Assembly (NCBI RefSeq): GCF_016865365.1
Contig: NZ_AP024469.1
Coordinates: forward strand, 921,001 to 985,000
Direction of reading: 5' to 3'
DNA: 64,000 nt
From: Geobacter sp. SVR
GTDB taxonomy: Bacteria > Desulfobacterota > Desulfuromonadia > Geobacterales > Pseudopelobacteraceae
Shown: piece after piece, positions 15,551 to 24,723 of the stretch
How the letters are laid out: each line of letters opens with the position of its first letter
Numbering within the stretch: the stretch's first letter is position 1
Translations under genes and position numbers: made by a program
The notes under the pieces: generated by a model
Seen by the model: the letters and a program-made list of their open reading frames with translations, nothing else
Told to the model about the DNA's origin: nothing
Databases searched by the model: none

Positions 15551-18394
15551 ATGGCCGTAAAGATTTTATCTGGGCCAGGCATGATCGTGCATCGTGTCGT
15601 CGTCCTTTTTTCAATTGTGGTGTTGCTGTGGTGCCTGAAAGTCGAAGCCGCCCCATCGGGAAAACCGTTGCTCCTGCTCGGAGACCGTGACTATCCCCCG
15701 CTGAATTTCATGGACAAGCGGGGTGCCAGAGGGGTGACGGTCGACATGGTGAGGGCACTGTCCCGGGAAATGGGACGTTCGATCGACATCGAGCTGACAG
15801 ACTGGAAAACGGCCCAAGACAGGGTTCTCAAGGGAGAGGCGGACGGGCTGATCGGAATGAGTGTCACCGAAGGTCGCCAGCGGCTCTACGATTTCTCCGA
15901 TCCGATATTGACGAACGAGTTCGGCTTGTTCGTGCGCAGCGACGATCTGCGTATCAAGGGGACCGGCAACCTGGCCGGGATGAGGGTGGCGGTGACCAGG
16001 GGGGGGCTGCCGCTGACGTTCATGGAGTCCCGCCCCGAGGTCGAGACGGTTCCGGTGGAAAGTTACCGGGCCGGCCTGGAACAGGTGGCTGCCGGGAGCG
16101 CTGACGCATTTGCCGGCGATCTGTGGGTGGGGGCCTACACCATCCAGAAATATGGTCTGCCGGGTCTCAAGGTCGCGGCCCCTTTTGCTGCGCTGCCCGG
16201 GGCCATTGCCCTCAGGAAGGGCAATCCGGAACTGCTTGCGGAGATCAACCGGGCAATCGGCGCACTGGAGCGAAGAGGGGCCATGTCGCGGATCCGGAAC
16301 GAATGGCGGCCCCATGAGATGGTTTTCCTCTCGCGAGAGCGGGCGAAAGGAATCGTGATAACCACGACCTCCCTCGTCCTTTTGTTTCTTTCCGGTTCCA
16401 TGGCGGTCTGGATCGTCTTTCTCAAACGGCAGATCAGAGAACGCAGGAAGGCGGAACAGGCCCTGCGCGAGAGCCGGGCAGTGCTGGAGCGGATACTGGA
16501 TTCGGTGCCGCAGGGAATCTTCTGGAAGGACCGTAACGGCGTCTACCGGGGCTGCAACAGAGCTCTTGTCAGATCGCTCGGTTTTCAGAGTACCGATCAG
16601 GTCATCGGCAAAACCGATTTCGACCTGTCATGGCCCGTGAAACAGGCCGAAGCTTACCGGAAGGACGACCGGGAGGTCATGGAGAACAACCGTCCCAAAC
16701 GCTACATCGATGAACCATTGCAGCAGGCGGACGGTACCCGCTTGAGGATGGATACCACCAAGGTACCGCTTGCTGATGACGATGGGACCGTATATGGCGT
16801 TCTGGGTGTCTTCAATGACGTGACCGAGCGCAGGCAAACCCAGACTGCACTCCGGGAAAGCGAGAGGAAATACCGCGAGCTGGTGGAAAATCTGAATGTC
16901 GGCGTCTTCAGGAGCAAACCGACATCGGAGAGCATCGTCAGCGCCAACAGCGCCCTGGTCGAGATCTTCGACTACGATACGCTGGAGGAGTTCAGGCGGC
17001 AGCCGTTCTCGACACATTATCTTCACGATACCGACTGGTCGCTCTTCCTGGAAAAGATCTCCCGAACCGGCCAGATCAGGGAGTGGGAAGTGGCGGCCCG
17101 CAAACGGGACGGTTCCCCCTTCTGGATTGCCATCAGCGCCAAGGCCCATTATGATGGGAACGATACCGTCTGCTGGATCGATGGCATCATCGAGGATATC
17201 ACCGAGCGCCGCCGCATGCAGCAGACGCTGAAGGAAAACGAGCAGCGCTTCCGCGCCATCTTCGAGCATTCGGGGATCGGCATCGCCGTTGTGGACCTGA
17301 ACGGACGCCCCGTCGAGAGCAATCCCGTGCTCCTGAAAATGCTTGGCTACAGCGAAAAAGAACTCAGCTCCATGGTGTTCACCGAATTCACCCATCCTGA
17401 CGACCGGGAGCTGGATTGGGGACTGTCCCAGGAACTTTTCGAGGGAAAACGTGAGTGCTACCAGATTGAAAAGCGCTATATCACCCAAAAGGGGTACATG
17501 ATCTGGGGACGCCTGTCCGCGTCTCTCATTCGAAACGCTGCGGGAGAGCCGTTATATGCCATAGGAGTGGTCGACGACATCACCGAGCGCAAACAGATGC
17601 AGGACATGATGATTCAGGCGGAGAAGATGGCCATGATCGCCGGACTGGCGGCCGGCGTGGCCCATGAGATCAACAATCCGCTCGGGATCATCGTGCAGAA
17701 TCTGCAGGTTGTGGAGCGGCGTTTTTCCCCGAGATTTCCCCAGAACATCGAGATCGCGGAACAGGTCGGTATCCCGTTCGACCGGTTGCTCGCCTACCTG
17801 GAGCGCCAGGAGGTGATCGATTTCATGGCCGGGATGCGGGAGGCCGGCAACCGTGCCTCAAAGGTCATGACCAACATGCTGCAGTTCAGCAGGAAAAGCG
17901 ACGGCTGTCACCATCCCGCCTCCCTGCCGATGGTGTGCGATCAGGCCATAGAAATGACCAGAAACGATTACGACCTCAGAAAGATCCATGACTTCAAGGC
18001 CCTTTCGATTGTCAGGGAATATGCCGATGACGTGCCGCAGATATCGATCGACACATCCGAGATCGAACAGGTGCTGATCAACCTGCTCAAAAATGCCGCA
18101 CAGGCGTTGTTCGAGCCGTGTGCCATCGATGAGCCCTGCATACGCATCAGCGTCCGCCGTAACAAGGGAATGGCTGAAATCAGGGTGGCCGACAACGGGC
18201 CGGGCATGACGGAGGAGACAAAGCGGCGTGTTTTCGAGCCCTTCTTCACCACCAAGGAGGTCGGGGTCGGCACCGGTCTCGGCCTGGCGGTTTCATATGC
18301 CATCATCACCAAAAATCACGGGGGCTCGATCGAGGTCGATTCATCGCCGGGCATCGGCAGCTGTTTTACCATATACCTGCCGACCGTGAACTAG
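15551..18394 (+). CDS. sensor histidine kinase: periplasmic SBP domain, three PAS domains, HisKA/HATPase
   Basis: A 947-aa membrane kinase. A signal/TM segment (about residues 12-32) precedes a SBP_bac_3 extracellular ligand-binding domain (about 40-265: LLLLGDRDYPPLNFMD, DGLIGMSVTEGRQRLYDFSDP). TM2 lies at about 266-290. Three PAS/PAC units follow (about 310-690, each ending near DITERR/DVTERR), then HisKA with phospho-acceptor His705 in VAHEINNP, and HATPase_c (INLLKNAAQAL, DNGPGM, GTGLGLAVS). SBP_bac_3 domains in such kinases usually bind amino acids or similar small solutes. ATG 15551 has a GGGGGAATGG site upstream; the ORF is open further upstream but without a ribosome site. It is co-transcribed with the regulator 9 nt downstream. 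Confidence 0.9.
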   Translation: MAVKILSGPGMIVHRVVVLFSIVVLLWCLKVEAAPSGKPLLLLGDRDYPPLNFMDKRGARGVTVDMVRALSREMGRSIDIELTDWKTAQDRVLKGEADGLIGMSVTEGRQRLYDFSDPILTNEFGLFVRSDDLRIKGTGNLAGMRVAVTRGGLPLTFMESRPEVETVPVESYRAGLEQVAAGSADAFAGDLWVGAYTIQKYGLPGLKVAAPFAALPGAIALRKGNPELLAEINRAIGALERRGAMSRIRNEWRPHEMVFLSRERAKGIVITTTSLVLLFLSGSMAVWIVFLKRQIRERRKAEQALRESRAVLERILDSVPQGIFWKDRNGVYRGCNRALVRSLGFQSTDQVIGKTDFDLSWPVKQAEAYRKDDREVMENNRPKRYIDEPLQQADGTRLRMDTTKVPLADDDGTVYGVLGVFNDVTERRQTQTALRESERKYRELVENLNVGVFRSKPTSESIVSANSALVEIFDYDTLEEFRRQPFSTHYLHDTDWSLFLEKISRTGQIREWEVAARKRDGSPFWIAISAKAHYDGNDTVCWIDGIIEDITERRRMQQTLKENEQRFRAIFEHSGIGIAVVDLNGRPVESNPVLLKMLGYSEKELSSMVFTEFTHPDDRELDWGLSQELFEGKRECYQIEKRYITQKGYMIWGRLSASLIRNAAGEPLYAIGVVDDITERKQMQDMMIQAEKMAMIAGLAAGVAHEINNPLGIIVQNLQVVERRFSPRFPQNIEIAEQVGIPFDRLLAYLERQEVIDFMAGMREAGNRASKVMTNMLQFSRKSDGCHHPASLPMVCDQAIEMTRNDYDLRKIHDFKALSIVREYADDVPQISIDTSEIEQVLINLLKNAAQALFEPCAIDEPCIRISVRRNKGMAEIRVADNGPGMTEETKRRVFEPFFTTKEVGVGTGLGLAVSYAIITKNHGGSIEVDSSPGIGSCFTIYLPTVN

Positions 18395-18403
18395 GGGCCA
18401 AGC

Positions 18404-20185
18404 ATGCATGTAAAAAACCGGACCGTATTGACCGTCGAAGATGACCGGAACCTGCGCCGTGGTATCTCCGCTTTCCTGAAGGATATCGGCTTCACGGTGC
18501 TGGAGGCGGAAAACGGCCGTCAGGGCTTTGAAGTATTCATGCGGGAGCGGCCCGACCTTGTGCTCACCGACCTCAAGATGCCGGTGATGGACGGATTCAT
18601 GCTGATCTCGGCCATCGCGCAGACCGATCCTGACATCCCCCTGGTGGCCATATCGGGAACAGGTGCCGTAAACGATGCCGTGGAGGCCATTCGCCGGGGG
18701 GCATGGGACTTCATCACCAAGCCGATTGCCGATCTGGAGGAATTGGAAGCCGTTGCCGGAAAGATGCTGGAGCGTGCCGAAGAACGCCGGGCTCGGCAGG
18801 ACCACCTTCGTAGCCTTGAAGGCCTGGTCGACAAGCAGTCCCGGCAATTGTCGGATCTGGCCAGGGTGGACAGGCTGACCGGTCTGCCCGCCAAATCGTG
18901 CCTGGAAGAATGTTTCCGGCACATGGCCCTGTCAGCCCACCCCGCGCACAGTCCGGCGTTGCTGTCCATTGATCTGGACAATATCAATCCGGTGAATCAC
19001 ACCTACGGCGAGGATTATGGCGATCTGCTGCTCATGGAGGCGGGCAAACGCCTCAAATCCCTGATAAAGCCTTCCGACGGGATCTGCAGGCTGTCCGGGG
19101 CCAGGTTTGCCCTGCTGACGTTCCGAGACACCAGCCTCTCCCATCTGGTTACGGAGATCAAGGCGCGTTTCGCGGTCCCTTTCCTGGTATTCGGCCAGGA
19201 GTTCTTCATCGGCACAAATGTCGGCATCGCCAGATTCCCCCATGACGGCGAAACGTTCGAGGCGTTGCTCAGGAATGCCGACATAGCCTTGTCCGAGGCG
19301 AAACTGCTGGGCAGGAACAGGCACCTGTCCTATTCCCCCGATCTCAGCCGGAGGCTCGAAGGGCGCGTAAAGATGGAAACCCGGCTGCGGCGTGCCCTTG
19401 ATCGCGAAGAGTTCGTCCTTCATTATCAGCCGCAGGTCGATGCCACATCGTTCCGGATCGTAGGCATGGAATCCCTGTTGCGCTGGCGTCCCACAGGGGA
19501 GAGTGAGCTTGTCTCCCCTGCGTCTTTCATACCGCTTCTGGAAGAAACCGGTATGATCGTCCCGGTGGGGGAATGGGTGCTTCATACCGCCTGCAGCCAG
19601 TATGTCGCATGGCGAGCCGCCGGCATGCCCGCTCTCAGGCTTGCGGTCAACGTCTCGGCCTGCCAGTTCGGCTCCGGAAGGTTTGCGGAGACGGTCGCGC
19701 GGATTCTCGAACGCACCGGCATGGAACCGGCGTGCCTCTGCCTGGAGCTGACGGAAAGCATCGTCATGGGGGACATGCAGCAGACGCTGGCCACCCTCGT
19801 AACTCTGGACGGCATGGGGGTAAAACTGTCGCTGGACGACTTCGGCACCGGTTTCTCGTCGCTGGCCTATCTGAGAAAAATGCCGCTGCACGAGCTGAAG
19901 ATAGACCGGTCATTCATCGTCGGCCTGCCTGACAGTAACGTGGTCGCCATCACGGAGTCCATCATCGCCATGGCCCATAGTCTTAATCTGAAAATCGTGG
20001 CGGAGGGGGTCGAAACGAAGGAACAGCTGGATTTTCTGACTGAACGGCAGTGTCAGGAGATACAAGGTTTTTATTTCAGCAAACCCTTGGAAGGGGAGGA
20101 GTTTTTTGCGCTCGTGTCCGGCTGGACACGGTGCGGGGCACAGCCTGCTGCGGCAGAGGCGCCCCCTGTGCCATTACATTGCTGA
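18404..20185 (+). CDS. response regulator with degenerate GGDEF and intact EAL domains
   Basis: A 593-aa regulator. The receiver domain (residues 5-125) has phospho-acceptor Asp56 in LVLTDLKMPVMDG. A GGDEF-like domain follows (about 160-305) whose signature is replaced by LSGARF, so diguanylate cyclase activity is unlikely. The EAL domain (about 325-575) keeps ESLLRW, the NVSACQF block, the metal-binding LELTES, the LDDFGTGFSSLAYL loop, KIDRSF and VAEGVET. It is therefore probably a c-di-GMP phosphodiesterase controlled by the kinase 9 nt upstream. It acts in the cytoplasm. The pair would link an extracellular solute to c-di-GMP turnover. Confidence 0.88.
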   Translation: MHVKNRTVLTVEDDRNLRRGISAFLKDIGFTVLEAENGRQGFEVFMRERPDLVLTDLKMPVMDGFMLISAIAQTDPDIPLVAISGTGAVNDAVEAIRRGAWDFITKPIADLEELEAVAGKMLERAEERRARQDHLRSLEGLVDKQSRQLSDLARVDRLTGLPAKSCLEECFRHMALSAHPAHSPALLSIDLDNINPVNHTYGEDYGDLLLMEAGKRLKSLIKPSDGICRLSGARFALLTFRDTSLSHLVTEIKARFAVPFLVFGQEFFIGTNVGIARFPHDGETFEALLRNADIALSEAKLLGRNRHLSYSPDLSRRLEGRVKMETRLRRALDREEFVLHYQPQVDATSFRIVGMESLLRWRPTGESELVSPASFIPLLEETGMIVPVGEWVLHTACSQYVAWRAAGMPALRLAVNVSACQFGSGRFAETVARILERTGMEPACLCLELTESIVMGDMQQTLATLVTLDGMGVKLSLDDFGTGFSSLAYLRKMPLHELKIDRSFIVGLPDSNVVAITESIIAMAHSLNLKIVAEGVETKEQLDFLTERQCQEIQGFYFSKPLEGEEFFALVSGWTRCGAQPAAAEAPPVPLHC

Positions 20186-20206
20186 CTCGTGAAAGGAATC
20201 CCATAC

Positions 20207-20611
20207 ATGCAGAAGATCGAACCAGCCACCCTTGAATCGGGCAATGCCATTCCCTTGCTGAAAACGCTCGCCATCCACCTGCGGGAGATCGGTGACGGCC
20301 ACGCCGTCATGGAGGTTACGGTTGACGAGCGGCATTTCAATTATTTCGGCGGAGCGCACGGCGGCCTGATCGCCACGCTGGTGGACACGGTCTCGTTTTT
20401 TCCCCGTCCTCTGCTGCCTTCGGGGACCCCCTGTACGACAACCAACCTCAATGTCACCTATGTCAGGCCTGCAGCCCGGGGGGATGTTCTGACGGCCCGC
20501 TCCGAACTGGTGCACCGGGGACGCCGGATAGCGAGTCTGACGATTACCGTGAAGAATCAGGAAGATAAGCTGGTGGCGCACGGAACCGCAACTCTTATGT
20601 TGACCCCCTGA
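20207..20611 (+). CDS. PaaI-type hotdog thioesterase
   Basis: A 134-aa single hotdog-fold domain. The PaaI-family signature HFNYFGGAHGGLIATLVDTV (about residues 40-60) contains the HGG motif. TTTNLNVTYVRPAARGDVLTA and a final VAHGTATLML follow. Members hydrolyse acyl- or aryl-CoA thioesters. ATG 20207 is preferred over GTG 20189 because AAAGGA (20192-20197) fits as its ribosome site. It starts 21 nt after the c-di-GMP regulator on the same strand and could be read through from it, but no functional link is evident. Confidence 0.85.
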   Translation: MQKIEPATLESGNAIPLLKTLAIHLREIGDGHAVMEVTVDERHFNYFGGAHGGLIATLVDTVSFFPRPLLPSGTPCTTTNLNVTYVRPAARGDVLTARSELVHRGRRIASLTITVKNQEDKLVAHGTATLMLTP

Positions 20612-20642
20612 ACCGGAAGACGTACCGGTCGGGCATGCGGGC

Positions 20643-20804
20643 TTACCGGCCCGGGTTCGGATCCGTCGGGGGAGACTGAGAAGGTCGGTCGGCACGGCGC
20701 TGTTTCCTGCGCCGCCAGGCGGCGCGGGTGCCGAAAAAGCACCCTGCTGCTGTCAGTGTCCAGATCGTGACAATGACTGCCGTTTCGCTGGTGGTGATCA
20801 TCAT
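20643..20804 (-). CDS. possible small single-span membrane protein
   Basis: A 53-aa frame with one hydrophobic segment (TAVIVTIWTLTAAGCFFGT, about residues 8-26) followed by a very basic, Arg-rich tail (AAWRRRKQRRADR). That is the layout of a small N-out/C-in membrane protein. Start codon ATG 20804 has only a weak purine-rich site (CAGGGA). No family is recognised, and it could be a chance ORF. It sits between a convergent thioesterase gene and a zinc-ribbon gene. Confidence 0.35.
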   Translation of the reverse strand: MMITTSETAVIVTIWTLTAAGCFFGTRAAWRRRKQRRADRPSQSPPTDPNPGR

Positions 20805-20870
20805 GCCGTCCCTGCCGCACGGCACCGAATGTCAGGTCCGGTGCCCCTGCGGTACATGTTTTCGGATGTA

Positions 20871-21161
20871 TTACTGCAGTTTTGGCAGGCGGTAGTCTGC
20901 CCCGGCAAACTGGATGTTGGCCGGATCTTCGCAGCGGGGGGGCGAAACGGCATGGACCCCACCGCACGACGGGCAGCTTGCCACAAAGGTTTTCAGTAAG
21001 AAGGGGGTCTGGCACCCCTGGCAGGTCGTCGACAATCCGCCGCCGGGCAGCTCCCAGGTTCTGAGGCTGCCGCCATGGGCCTGCGCAACAAACTCCACCA
21101 ACTCCCTGCCTTCAGCAAACGGTCCCACACCGGCAGCGTGGCCGCATCCGCAATTTCCCAT
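20871..21161 (-). CDS. small zinc-ribbon-like hypothetical protein
   Basis: A 96-aa protein rich in paired cysteines: MGNCGCGHAAG at the start, CQGCQTPF at about 49-56, CPSCGG at about 63-68 and a further Cys near 77. This suggests one or two structural zinc or metal sites. ATG 21161 is supported by CAGGAGTG upstream; a longer frame begins at 21179. It has no signal peptide. No characterised family is recognised. Confidence 0.6.
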   Translation of the reverse strand: MGNCGCGHAAGVGPFAEGRELVEFVAQAHGGSLRTWELPGGGLSTTCQGCQTPFLLKTFVASCPSCGGVHAVSPPRCEDPANIQFAGADYRLPKLQ

Positions 21162-21394
21162 CGTGTCACTCCTGTACAATAGTCTGAAGCGACACTATAC
21201 ACCGGGCCTGCCGCCGGAAAATTGACCCAGGTCAATTATCGCGGGAGCGGCGGACGGGGAGGGCAGTGCGGACATTTCCGCTCCACCGGGCCAGGGCACG
21301 GAAGTCGTTGTCCTGTGTGCACCACTCCGATCTTGTTGCCCCCCCGCTGCAGGCGATATGGATCCTCCGAAGGGTTGGGGGAACAGCCCCTAGT

Positions 21395-22186
21395 TTACAG
21401 ATCGGCCAGAAACTCCATGATCGCCTGGTTGAAACCCTCCGGCTGCTCCAGGTTTACCATGTGTCCGGCGCCATGCAGAATGCACAGATCGGCATCGGGA
21501 AGCCCTTCGGCAAGCAGGCGGGAGTTTTCCAGCGGCAGGGCCTGGTCGAGATCGGCACCGATTACGAGAGCCGGGTGGGAGATGCTGTCGAGCAGGGGGA
21601 GATAGTCTTTACGATCCCGCATGGCGATCAGGCCGGCAGCGGCACCCACGGGGTCCGTCGCTCGTATCCAGCCGACCACCTCATCCACCAGCGCCCCGTT
21701 TTCCGCCAGGGTTTCCGGCGCGAACAGGAGAGGGCGAAAGGCCTCCACCACTGCCCCGATCCCCTGGTTGCGGCAGGCCTCGGCCAGGGCGGTCCGTCGG
21801 GCCTTGCCGGCATCGTCGTCGCCGCCCCCTTTGGTGACGATGAATATTCCGGCGGCCACCCGGTCGGGATGGCGTTCCAGGAGATTCAGCAGAACATAGC
21901 CCCCCATCGACATGCCTCCCACCACAGCCTTATCGATCCCCAGGTGGTCCATCAGCGCCACGATGTCGTCGGCATAGGCATTCATGCCGGCTGTGTCGGA
22001 TCCCGCTCCGCTCCCCCCGAAGCCGCGCAGGTCGGGGGTTATCACCCGGCAGCCGGCTTTGGCCAGCGCTTCGGCCTGTGGCCGCCACATGGTGCGGCAG
22101 AGTGGAAAACCGTGGATCAGAACCAGAGGAAGACCGGTCCCTCTGTCGCTGTAGGCCAGTGTGATGCCGTTGAGATCTGCTTTCAT
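21395..22186 (-). CDS. alpha/beta-fold hydrolase
   Basis: A 263-aa alpha/beta hydrolase_1 enzyme. It has the oxyanion motif LIHGFPLCRTMW (about residues 22-33) and DLRGFGGSG. The nucleophile elbow is GGMSMGGYV (Ser about 94), the acid is near VIGADLDQALP, and the His is in LHGAGHMVNLEQPEGF (about 245). ATG 22186 follows an AGGGGG site. Relatives include 3-oxoadipate enol-lactonase-like and general esterases; the substrate cannot be assigned. It lies 95 nt downstream of the THUMP gene on the same strand. Confidence 0.85.
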   Translation of the reverse strand: MKADLNGITLAYSDRGTGLPLVLIHGFPLCRTMWRPQAEALAKAGCRVITPDLRGFGGSGAGSDTAGMNAYADDIVALMDHLGIDKAVVGGMSMGGYVLLNLLERHPDRVAAGIFIVTKGGGDDDAGKARRTALAEACRNQGIGAVVEAFRPLLFAPETLAENGALVDEVVGWIRATDPVGAAAGLIAMRDRKDYLPLLDSISHPALVIGADLDQALPLENSRLLAEGLPDADLCILHGAGHMVNLEQPEGFNQAIMEFLADL

Positions 22187-22281
22187 TGATACCCCCTGTG
22201 GTTGTCGGATCGAATCGATGCACGGGATCCTATCACAAATGGTTGGCAGTGGTAAGTTCTCCGAGCCGGACCGCCGTGATG

Positions 22282-22821
22282 TCAATCCAGATGCAGCAGG
22301 GAAAAGCGTCTGAGGTGCTCCCTGTCCAGAAGGGTCAGACCGGCCCGAGGCCCGATGGTTTCCACGGCGATGATCGTATCCGGATCGTCGAAAGCGATCG
22401 TAGCAGGGGTACCGGCTTCCGAGAGCCTGTTGAGCAGAAATCCGTCCAGAAAACGCTCTTCTTCGGCACTGGACAGTCGCCCCTTGAAACCGCGCCGATG
22501 CATGCGGACATGGAAGCTGGTGCCGGCCAGGCGGGGGAGCCACTCCAGCACCGTTTCCCGCGAACGAAGTTCGAATTCCGCGGCGGACCGGAAGCTGAAC
22601 AGGTGCTGCACCGGCATGAAGCGCGAGATCCAGGCGGCGATGTCCGGATTACCGGCCAGCTGTCCCTGAAGATCGGCCAGCAGTCGGAAGGGATCAGGGG
22701 CGCGCATCGCCAGGGTATTGAAGAACTCGGTCCTGACTACCTGACCAAAGGGCTCCAACAGCCGGCAGGCAGGGACAAAACCACCCTCGCGGACGGTGAT
22801 GACGGCATTCCAGTCGCGCAC
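22282..22821 (-). CDS. THUMP-domain protein
   Basis: A 179-aa protein with a GTG start at 22821, fixed by AAGGAGAGAAGC immediately upstream. It begins RDWNAVITVREGGF. The C-terminal half matches a THUMP RNA-binding fold: SFHVRMHRRGFKGRLSSAEEERFLDGFLLNRL, then DDPDTIIAVETIGPRAGLTLLDREHL. No methyltransferase or thiolase domain is attached, unlike ThiI or RlmL, so it may be a tRNA/rRNA-binding accessory protein. An open frame runs further upstream across a terminator and is not used. Confidence 0.72.
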   Translation of the reverse strand: MRDWNAVITVREGGFVPACRLLEPFGQVVRTEFFNTLAMRAPDPFRLLADLQGQLAGNPDIAAWISRFMPVQHLFSFRSAAEFELRSRETVLEWLPRLAGTSFHVRMHRRGFKGRLSSAEEERFLDGFLLNRLSEAGTPATIAFDDPDTIIAVETIGPRAGLTLLDREHLRRFSLLHLD

Positions 22822-22929
22822 GCTTCTCTCCTTGTGGTTCTGCTTAAAGCATAGCTCTTGGGGGGCTTTTCTCAAATGGGAAGCAGAGTGGCACGAGGAG
22901 GGACAAATCTCGACGGGAATTCCCATAAG

Positions 22930-22955
22930 AAAAGGCGACCTGGCGGCCGCCTTTT
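22930..22955 (-). terminator. intrinsic terminator after the CsbD-like gene
   Basis: On the minus strand AAAAGGCG-GCCGCCAGGT-CGCCTTTT forms a hairpin ending in a T-run. It lies 45 nt after the CsbD-like gene. Confidence 0.75.
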
Positions 22956-22999
22956 CTCTCTTTCCGTGTGGCGACGGCAGCGGGCCGTCCGTCGGCTGT

Positions 23000-23179
23000 T
23001 CAGAAGCCGAACTTTCCCTGAACCCTGCCGATTTTACGCTGTGTCCTGCCCGCAAACCGCTCCAGCTTGCCTATGGCTCCCAAGGCGGTATTCGAGCTTA
23101 TGCCGGCCACGATCTCCTTGAGTGCGCCCCTGATTTCGCGGAAAAATCCTTTTGCCATGAACTTGGTGCTGGTTTTCAT
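23000..23179 (-). CDS. CsbD-like small protein
   Basis: This 59-aa protein falls just below the usual ORF length cut-off. It starts MKTSTKFMAKGFFREIRG and contains LKEIVAGISSNTALGAIGKLE and GRTQRKIGRVQGKFGF. The repeated GK/G..K.G spacing resembles CsbD-family stress proteins, which are small, highly charged and often induced by general stress. ATG 23179 is preceded by GGGAGG, and a clear terminator follows. The family call is by pattern only. Its role in stress is an inference from the family. Confidence 0.6.
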   Translation of the reverse strand: MKTSTKFMAKGFFREIRGALKEIVAGISSNTALGAIGKLERFAGRTQRKIGRVQGKFGF

Positions 23180-23456
23180 GGTAGCCTCCCGATTCTCAAA
23201 TAAGGTGCCGTACCATCACACACTCCGTAACCTCTCTTATGTATGTCATTATATCAGAGAGATCGGCGAATGCAGTCGAATGAAATGCGTGCGCATTCTC
23301 CGGAGCGAACGCATGCTGACCTGTGCCGATTCCGTGGAGACCGGAAGATTTCACCGATTCAGGTTTTGATTTAGACAGCGATTTGCGGTAGTTTGATTGC
23401 CCCGCTACGGCGCTTATCGTTGCAACAGCTTCTGTACATCCATCGGAGGTCGGCCA

Positions 23457-24602
23457 ATGAAAATCGTGATTGCTCCGGATTCGTTCAAGGAGAGCCTGTC
23501 AGCACTGGAGGCGGCAGAGCAGATTGCGGCAGGTTTCCGGGAGGTGTTCCCCGATGGCGAGTATGTACTGGTACCTCTGGCCGATGGGGGTGAGGGCACG
23601 GTGCAGGCCATGGTGGCCGCCACCGGCGGCAGGATCGTTCCTGTCGATGCCACTGGTCCCTTGGGAACAGCGGTGCCCGCCTTTTACGGCCTGACAGGGG
23701 ACGGGCGCACCGCCGTCATCGAAATGGCTGCTGCCAGCGGACTGACCCTGGTTCCTCCTGCCCGGCGCAACCCGCTGCTGACCACGACCTACGGCACCGG
23801 TGAGCTGATCCGTTCAGCACTGGCCGAGGGGGTCTCCCGCATCATAGCCGGCATCGGCGGGAGCGCTACCAACGACGGCGGCGCGGGCATGCTCCAGGCC
23901 TTGGGCATGAAGCTGCTCGATGCCCAAGGGGACGAGATCGGGTTCGGCGGTGGCGCCTTGGCCGGTCTGGCCGGGATCGATGCTGGCGGCTTGGTAAGAG
24001 GGGTGCGCGAGGTGAGGATCGAGGTGGCCTGCGATGTGGATAATCCCCTGCTGGGGGTGCGGGGGGCCTCGGCGGTATTCGGCCCGCAGAAGGGGGCTAC
24101 CCCGGATATGGTGGCGCAGCTGGATGCCAATCTGGCCCATTATGCGGCAGTTATCAGCCGTGATCTGGGAGTTGAGGTGGCCACAAGGCCGGGTGCCGGG
24201 GCTGCCGGCGGCATGGGCGCGGCCCTGCTGGCCCTGGGGGGGCGGCTGCGTCCCGGCATTGACATCGTCCTGGATGCAGTCGGTTTCGAGGCCATTGCCC
24301 GGGATGCCGATCTGATCATCACCGGCGAAGGGCGCATCGATGGCCAGACTGCGGGGGGCAAGGCGCCTCTGGGGGTGGCGCGCATCGCCAGCCGGCTGGG
24401 CAAACCGCTGATCGGCATTGCCGGCAGCTTGGGGTCCGATGCAGAAGGGATATATGCCCATGGCATCGATGCCCTTTTCAGTGCGGTGCCCCGGCCATGC
24501 AGCCTGGAGAACGCCCTGGCCGATGCCGCCTCCAACCTCCGCACGGCCGCCCGCAACATTGCCGCAACCATCAGGCTGGGATGCCGGCTGGCCAGGACTT
24601 GA
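23457..24602 (+). CDS. glycerate 2-kinase (GarK/GlxK family)
   Basis: Phosphorylates D-glycerate to 2-phosphoglycerate, feeding glyoxylate or serine-derived carbon into glycolysis. The 381-aa protein shows the family landmarks APDSFKESLSALEAA (N-terminus), PLADGGEGTVQAM (about residues 40-52), IGGSATNDGGAGMLQALG (about 132-149), PGAGAAGGMGAAL and ITGEGRIDGQTAGGKAP (about 285-301). GGAGGT at 23445-23450 supports ATG 23457. It stands alone; no glyoxylate-pathway neighbours are visible. Confidence 0.92.
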   Translation: MKIVIAPDSFKESLSALEAAEQIAAGFREVFPDGEYVLVPLADGGEGTVQAMVAATGGRIVPVDATGPLGTAVPAFYGLTGDGRTAVIEMAAASGLTLVPPARRNPLLTTTYGTGELIRSALAEGVSRIIAGIGGSATNDGGAGMLQALGMKLLDAQGDEIGFGGGALAGLAGIDAGGLVRGVREVRIEVACDVDNPLLGVRGASAVFGPQKGATPDMVAQLDANLAHYAAVISRDLGVEVATRPGAGAAGGMGAALLALGGRLRPGIDIVLDAVGFEAIARDADLIITGEGRIDGQTAGGKAPLGVARIASRLGKPLIGIAGSLGSDAEGIYAHGIDALFSAVPRPCSLENALADAASNLRTAARNIAATIRLGCRLART

Positions 24603-24723
24603 ATCCAGGCATTCCGAGGGGCGTCCCGATACGAAAAAGCCGCTGCCGCACGTGTGCCGGCCCGCTTCCTCATTCATGAAGCGCATATTTTCACGATTAC
24701 ACTGAAACGAGTTTTTGAAGCCC

